DNA from: Methylococcales bacterium
GTDB taxonomy: Bacteria > Pseudomonadota > Gammaproteobacteria > Methylococcales > Methylomonadaceae
Length of the DNA: 7,771 nucleotides
Assembly (NCBI GenBank): GCA_023134955.1
Contig: JAGLUC010000229.1
Span: 1-7,771 of the forward strand
Direction: 5' to 3'
Shown: positions 6,810 to 7,771 of the stretch, piece by piece
Layout: each line of letters opens with the position of its first letter
Position numbering within the stretch: the stretch's first letter is position 1
Program-made: the position numbers and the translations under genes
The notes under the pieces: model-generated
The model's database searches: none
What the model saw: the letters and a program-made list of their open reading frames with translations, nothing else
Told to the model about the DNA's origin: nothing

Positions 6810-6986
6810 CTAATTATTTGGTTTATTAACTGGCTCAGAAAGAATCTGATCTTCATGCAACATTTGAAAAATACCTTTACAACCTTCACAGCAGAACTGT
6901 TTATCGCCGTCTTTAGTTTTGAGTTTAAAGCTATTAGTCTCTACAATTAATCCACAGAGATCACAAATCACTTTTTTATCTTTCAT
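6810..6986 (-). CDS. Small Cys-rich metal-binding protein, FixI/CcoI N-terminal domain type (TRASH-like)
   Basis: This 58-residue ORF runs from ATG at 6986 to TAG at 6812-6810. It carries CDLCGL at 8-13 and FCCEGCKGIF at 31-40, giving cysteines 8, 11, 32, 33 and 36. The pattern CxxCG, about 20 residues, then FCCxGC plus a short helix is that of the putative metal-binding domain at the N terminus of FixI/CcoI copper ATPases (PF12156) and of related treble-clef TRASH/YHS-like domains. Here it is a separate protein with no membrane span, and the ATPase encoded downstream lacks this domain. It probably binds Cu(I) or Zn(II) in the cytoplasm and works as a donor, store or sensor for the pump (inference). 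The ORF lies 62 bases downstream of the 83-residue gene. Its stop touches the ribosome site of the His-rich gene, which is 11 bases away. The upstream ribosome site is weak. Confidence 0.82.
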   Translation of the reverse strand: MKDKKVICDLCGLIVETNSFKLKTKDGDKQFCCEGCKGIFQMLHEDQILSEPVNKPNN

Positions 6987-7048
6987 TACTTAATCAATAC
7001 TTTTAATGAAGTAAATAATTCTAACAGATATGATATGCTTTTTCAAAA

Positions 7049-7300
7049 CTAATGACAGCTAAAACCTGCAGAAGCAGCACCTGAATCATCACTTCCACCA
7101 TGAGTCATTCTACCACTTGCTTTCATCAATGCAATACGTAATGCCCCTGTTAAACTTGCCCCCAAGCCTAAACGCATTGCTACAGCAGGGACTAAAATCA
7201 TTGATGCAAGCGCAAGCCCAGCACCGAGTGCTAAGGAGCCATTATGACTAGAGTTTGATTTTGTCACTTCCGAGCTTGATACCGTTAAATCTTGAGTCAT
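7049..7300 (-). CDS. Small Gly/Ala-rich membrane protein with C-terminal Cys-His, unknown function
   Basis: The 83-residue protein starts at ATG with AGGAT 5 bases upstream. The N terminus (1-21) is polar and Ser/Asn-rich. A long Gly/Ala/Leu-rich hydrophobic stretch spans ~22-52 (GSLALGAGLALASMILVPAV, then GLGASLTGALRIAL). It could be one or two membrane segments. The C terminus is Gly/Ser/Ala-rich and ends SCH, with Cys82 and His83 as possible metal ligands; Met65 and His67 are further candidates. I do not recognise a family with certainty. The hydrophobic part loosely resembles DUF5132-type small proteins found near metal ATPases. It is the first gene of the leftward cluster and is followed after 62 bases by the Cys-rich 58-residue gene, so a role in the same metal pathway is likely from context alone. 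Confidence 0.72.
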   Translation of the reverse strand: MTQDLTVSSSEVTKSNSSHNGSLALGAGLALASMILVPAVAMRLGLGASLTGALRIALMKASGRMTHGGSDDSGAASAGFSCH

Positions 7301-7356
7301 TGTTTATCCTCACAATATAGTTAATTTATAAAGTGAAATAAAGCATAAATAATGCC

Positions 7357-7384
7357 AAAATATAAGCTGTTGATTTTAAGCCAA
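7357..7384 (-). promoter_or_regulatory. Possible sigma70-type promoter of the small-protein operon
   Basis: On the minus strand TTGGCT (7384-7379) and TATTTT (7362-7357) are separated by 16 bases, each matching 4 of 6 consensus bases. They lie about 55 bases before the 83-residue gene, in very AT-rich DNA where chance matches are common. Some start site in this gap is needed because no gene is read leftward into the cluster within the window. Confidence 0.25.
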
Positions 7385-7421
7385 CTTAAGGAAGGAAACT
7401 CACCGAAAATAAAAAAACTAT

Positions 7422-7453
7422 GTTATATGACACATTTTTATGAGTCATATAAC
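7422..7453. promoter_or_regulatory. Perfect 10-bp inverted repeat upstream of the cluster
   Basis: GTTATATGAC (7422-7431) and GTCATATAAC (7444-7453) are exact reverse complements with a 12-base spacer. The centre is about 135 bases upstream of the first gene of the cluster. The arms are AT-rich and have no adjoining T-run, so an operator for a dimeric regulator fits better than a terminator. No copper-regulator consensus that I know matches it. Confidence 0.45.
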
Positions 7454-7478
7454 TCACAATTGTACTCTTCACGTTTAA

Positions 7479-7771
7479 GAATACGCCATTTTAGTATGTG
7501 GGTTATTGTATGGGCTAGACGTAGCAGCAGGAATAGCAATCTATTTTAATGCTCTACTCGGCAATTGCTTCTCGGTAATAACTCCTGCATTACTCTACTA
7601 CATGCTATCCATGGCATTAACGACCATTGCAATAAGCTGCGTGCTTGAATAGGGCGTTCCTGAGCGTGAAGAGTATATAATAGACCTTGATTTCGCTTCA
7701 TTACATCAAGTCTACATAAAGTTGAATCAAGGCGTATCTACACGTGCTGTCCTGAACTTGAAAGATGCAGA
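7479..7771 (+). pseudogene. Possible gene remnant with internal TAG, runs off the right edge
   Basis: In one frame (codons starting at multiples of three) the sequence is open from 7479 to 7649 (57 codons), is stopped by TAG at 7650-7652, and is open again for 39 codons to the window end. The second part reads like a real protein end or middle: GVPEREEYIIDLDF, then VYIKLNQGVSTRAVLNL. The last piece (G-x-x-x-RAVL) faintly recalls the C-terminal tail of zinc-type medium-chain dehydrogenases, but I do not claim that family. The first part (7479-7649) is hydrophobic but overlaps the dispersed repeat, so its translation may be meaningless. No start codon with a ribosome site is evident. It could be a decayed gene whose 5' part was replaced by the repeat. 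Confidence 0.35.
7572..7610 (-). repeat. Dispersed repeat, copy 2 (inverted relative to copy 1)
   Basis: The complement of 7572-7598 matches 735-761 at 21 of 27 bases, with GGATAGC (complement of 7604-7610) continuing the similarity outward. A second TCGGNAAT-type unit just to the left (7558-7566, TCGGCAATT against TCGGTAATA at 7572-7580) suggests internal tandem structure. Together with copy 1 it brackets the whole metal cluster in opposite orientation. Confidence 0.5.

Larger units (their letters stand above)
7301..7771. other. Right-hand region with no intact gene
   Basis: Between the first cluster gene and the window end I find no intact gene. From left to right it holds the putative promoter, the perfect inverted repeat, the start of the interrupted reading frame, the dispersed repeat copy, and a 39-codon open stretch that may be the end of a broken gene. 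A 65-codon ATG frame on the plus strand (7352-7549) has no protein-like character or convincing ribosome site. Confidence 0.55.

Noticed and set aside
7352..7549. A 65-codon ATG-started frame on the plus strand
   Set aside because: It is upstream of and divergent to the cluster. It crosses the inverted repeat and part of the interrupted frame, has no good ribosome site and its product is not protein-like. Probably chance.
7650..7652. TAG read through as a recoded amino acid
   Set aside because: Nothing indicates a stop-codon recoding system, and the upstream half overlaps a repeat, so simple gene decay is the more economical reading.
1..7771. CRISPR array, tRNA/rRNA genes, transposase or integrase
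   Set aside because: No regularly spaced direct repeats, no tRNA-like cloverleaf or conserved rRNA segments, and no transposase or recombinase motifs were seen on either strand.

Overview
The window is AT-rich bacterial DNA. The only housekeeping-type marker is the 3' end of a fimV/hubP-like gene at the left edge (3-512, + strand). FimV/HubP is a gammaproteobacterial polar-organising protein, so the host is most likely a gammaproteobacterium. I cannot name a genus from what is visible.

Layout. At the left, the acidic C-terminal part of FimV ends at a strong hairpin terminator (531-566). A gene-free stretch follows (567-811) that contains one copy of a dispersed repeat. From 812 to about 7300 every gene lies on the minus strand, and nearly all of them look like parts of one copper-type metal-handling locus. 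Read in the direction of transcription, from right to left, these are: an 83-residue small membrane protein; a 58-residue Cys-rich protein resembling the N-terminal metal-binding domain of FixI/CcoI ATPases; a 108-residue His-rich single-span membrane protein; a hairpin terminator; a 206-residue protein with a CxxC-less HMA-like domain and a membrane-anchored tail; a complete 816-residue P1B-type ATPase with Cu(I)-type motifs; a DsbD_2/UreH-like (TauE/SafE-annotated) polytopic membrane protein; an EcsC-family protein; and a 169-residue soluble protein that duplicates the two N-terminal metal-binding domains of the ATPase. The last four are tightly packed (12-nt gap, TAATG overlap, 23-nt overlap) and end at a hairpin terminator (812-832). 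They form an operon.

The right end (7301-7771) holds the upstream region of the cluster, with a perfect 10-bp inverted repeat. It also holds a second, inverted copy of the dispersed repeat and a reading frame that looks like the remains of a gene interrupted by a TAG codon and running off the window.

How the genes may work together (inference). The ATPase would pump Cu(I) out of the cytoplasm. The stand-alone HMA protein and the 58-residue Cys protein would deliver metal to it or regulate it. The His-rich single-span protein and the 206-residue protein would build a membrane platform around it. The DsbD_2-like protein would handle thiol redox or copper on the membrane. EcsC has no established role here. 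The most unusual features are a metal-ATPase kit split into and duplicated as separate small proteins, three CxxC-less HMA-like domains in one locus, and an ATPase whose normally conserved HP motif reads HF. Inverted repeat copies on both sides suggest the cluster may be an inserted island.
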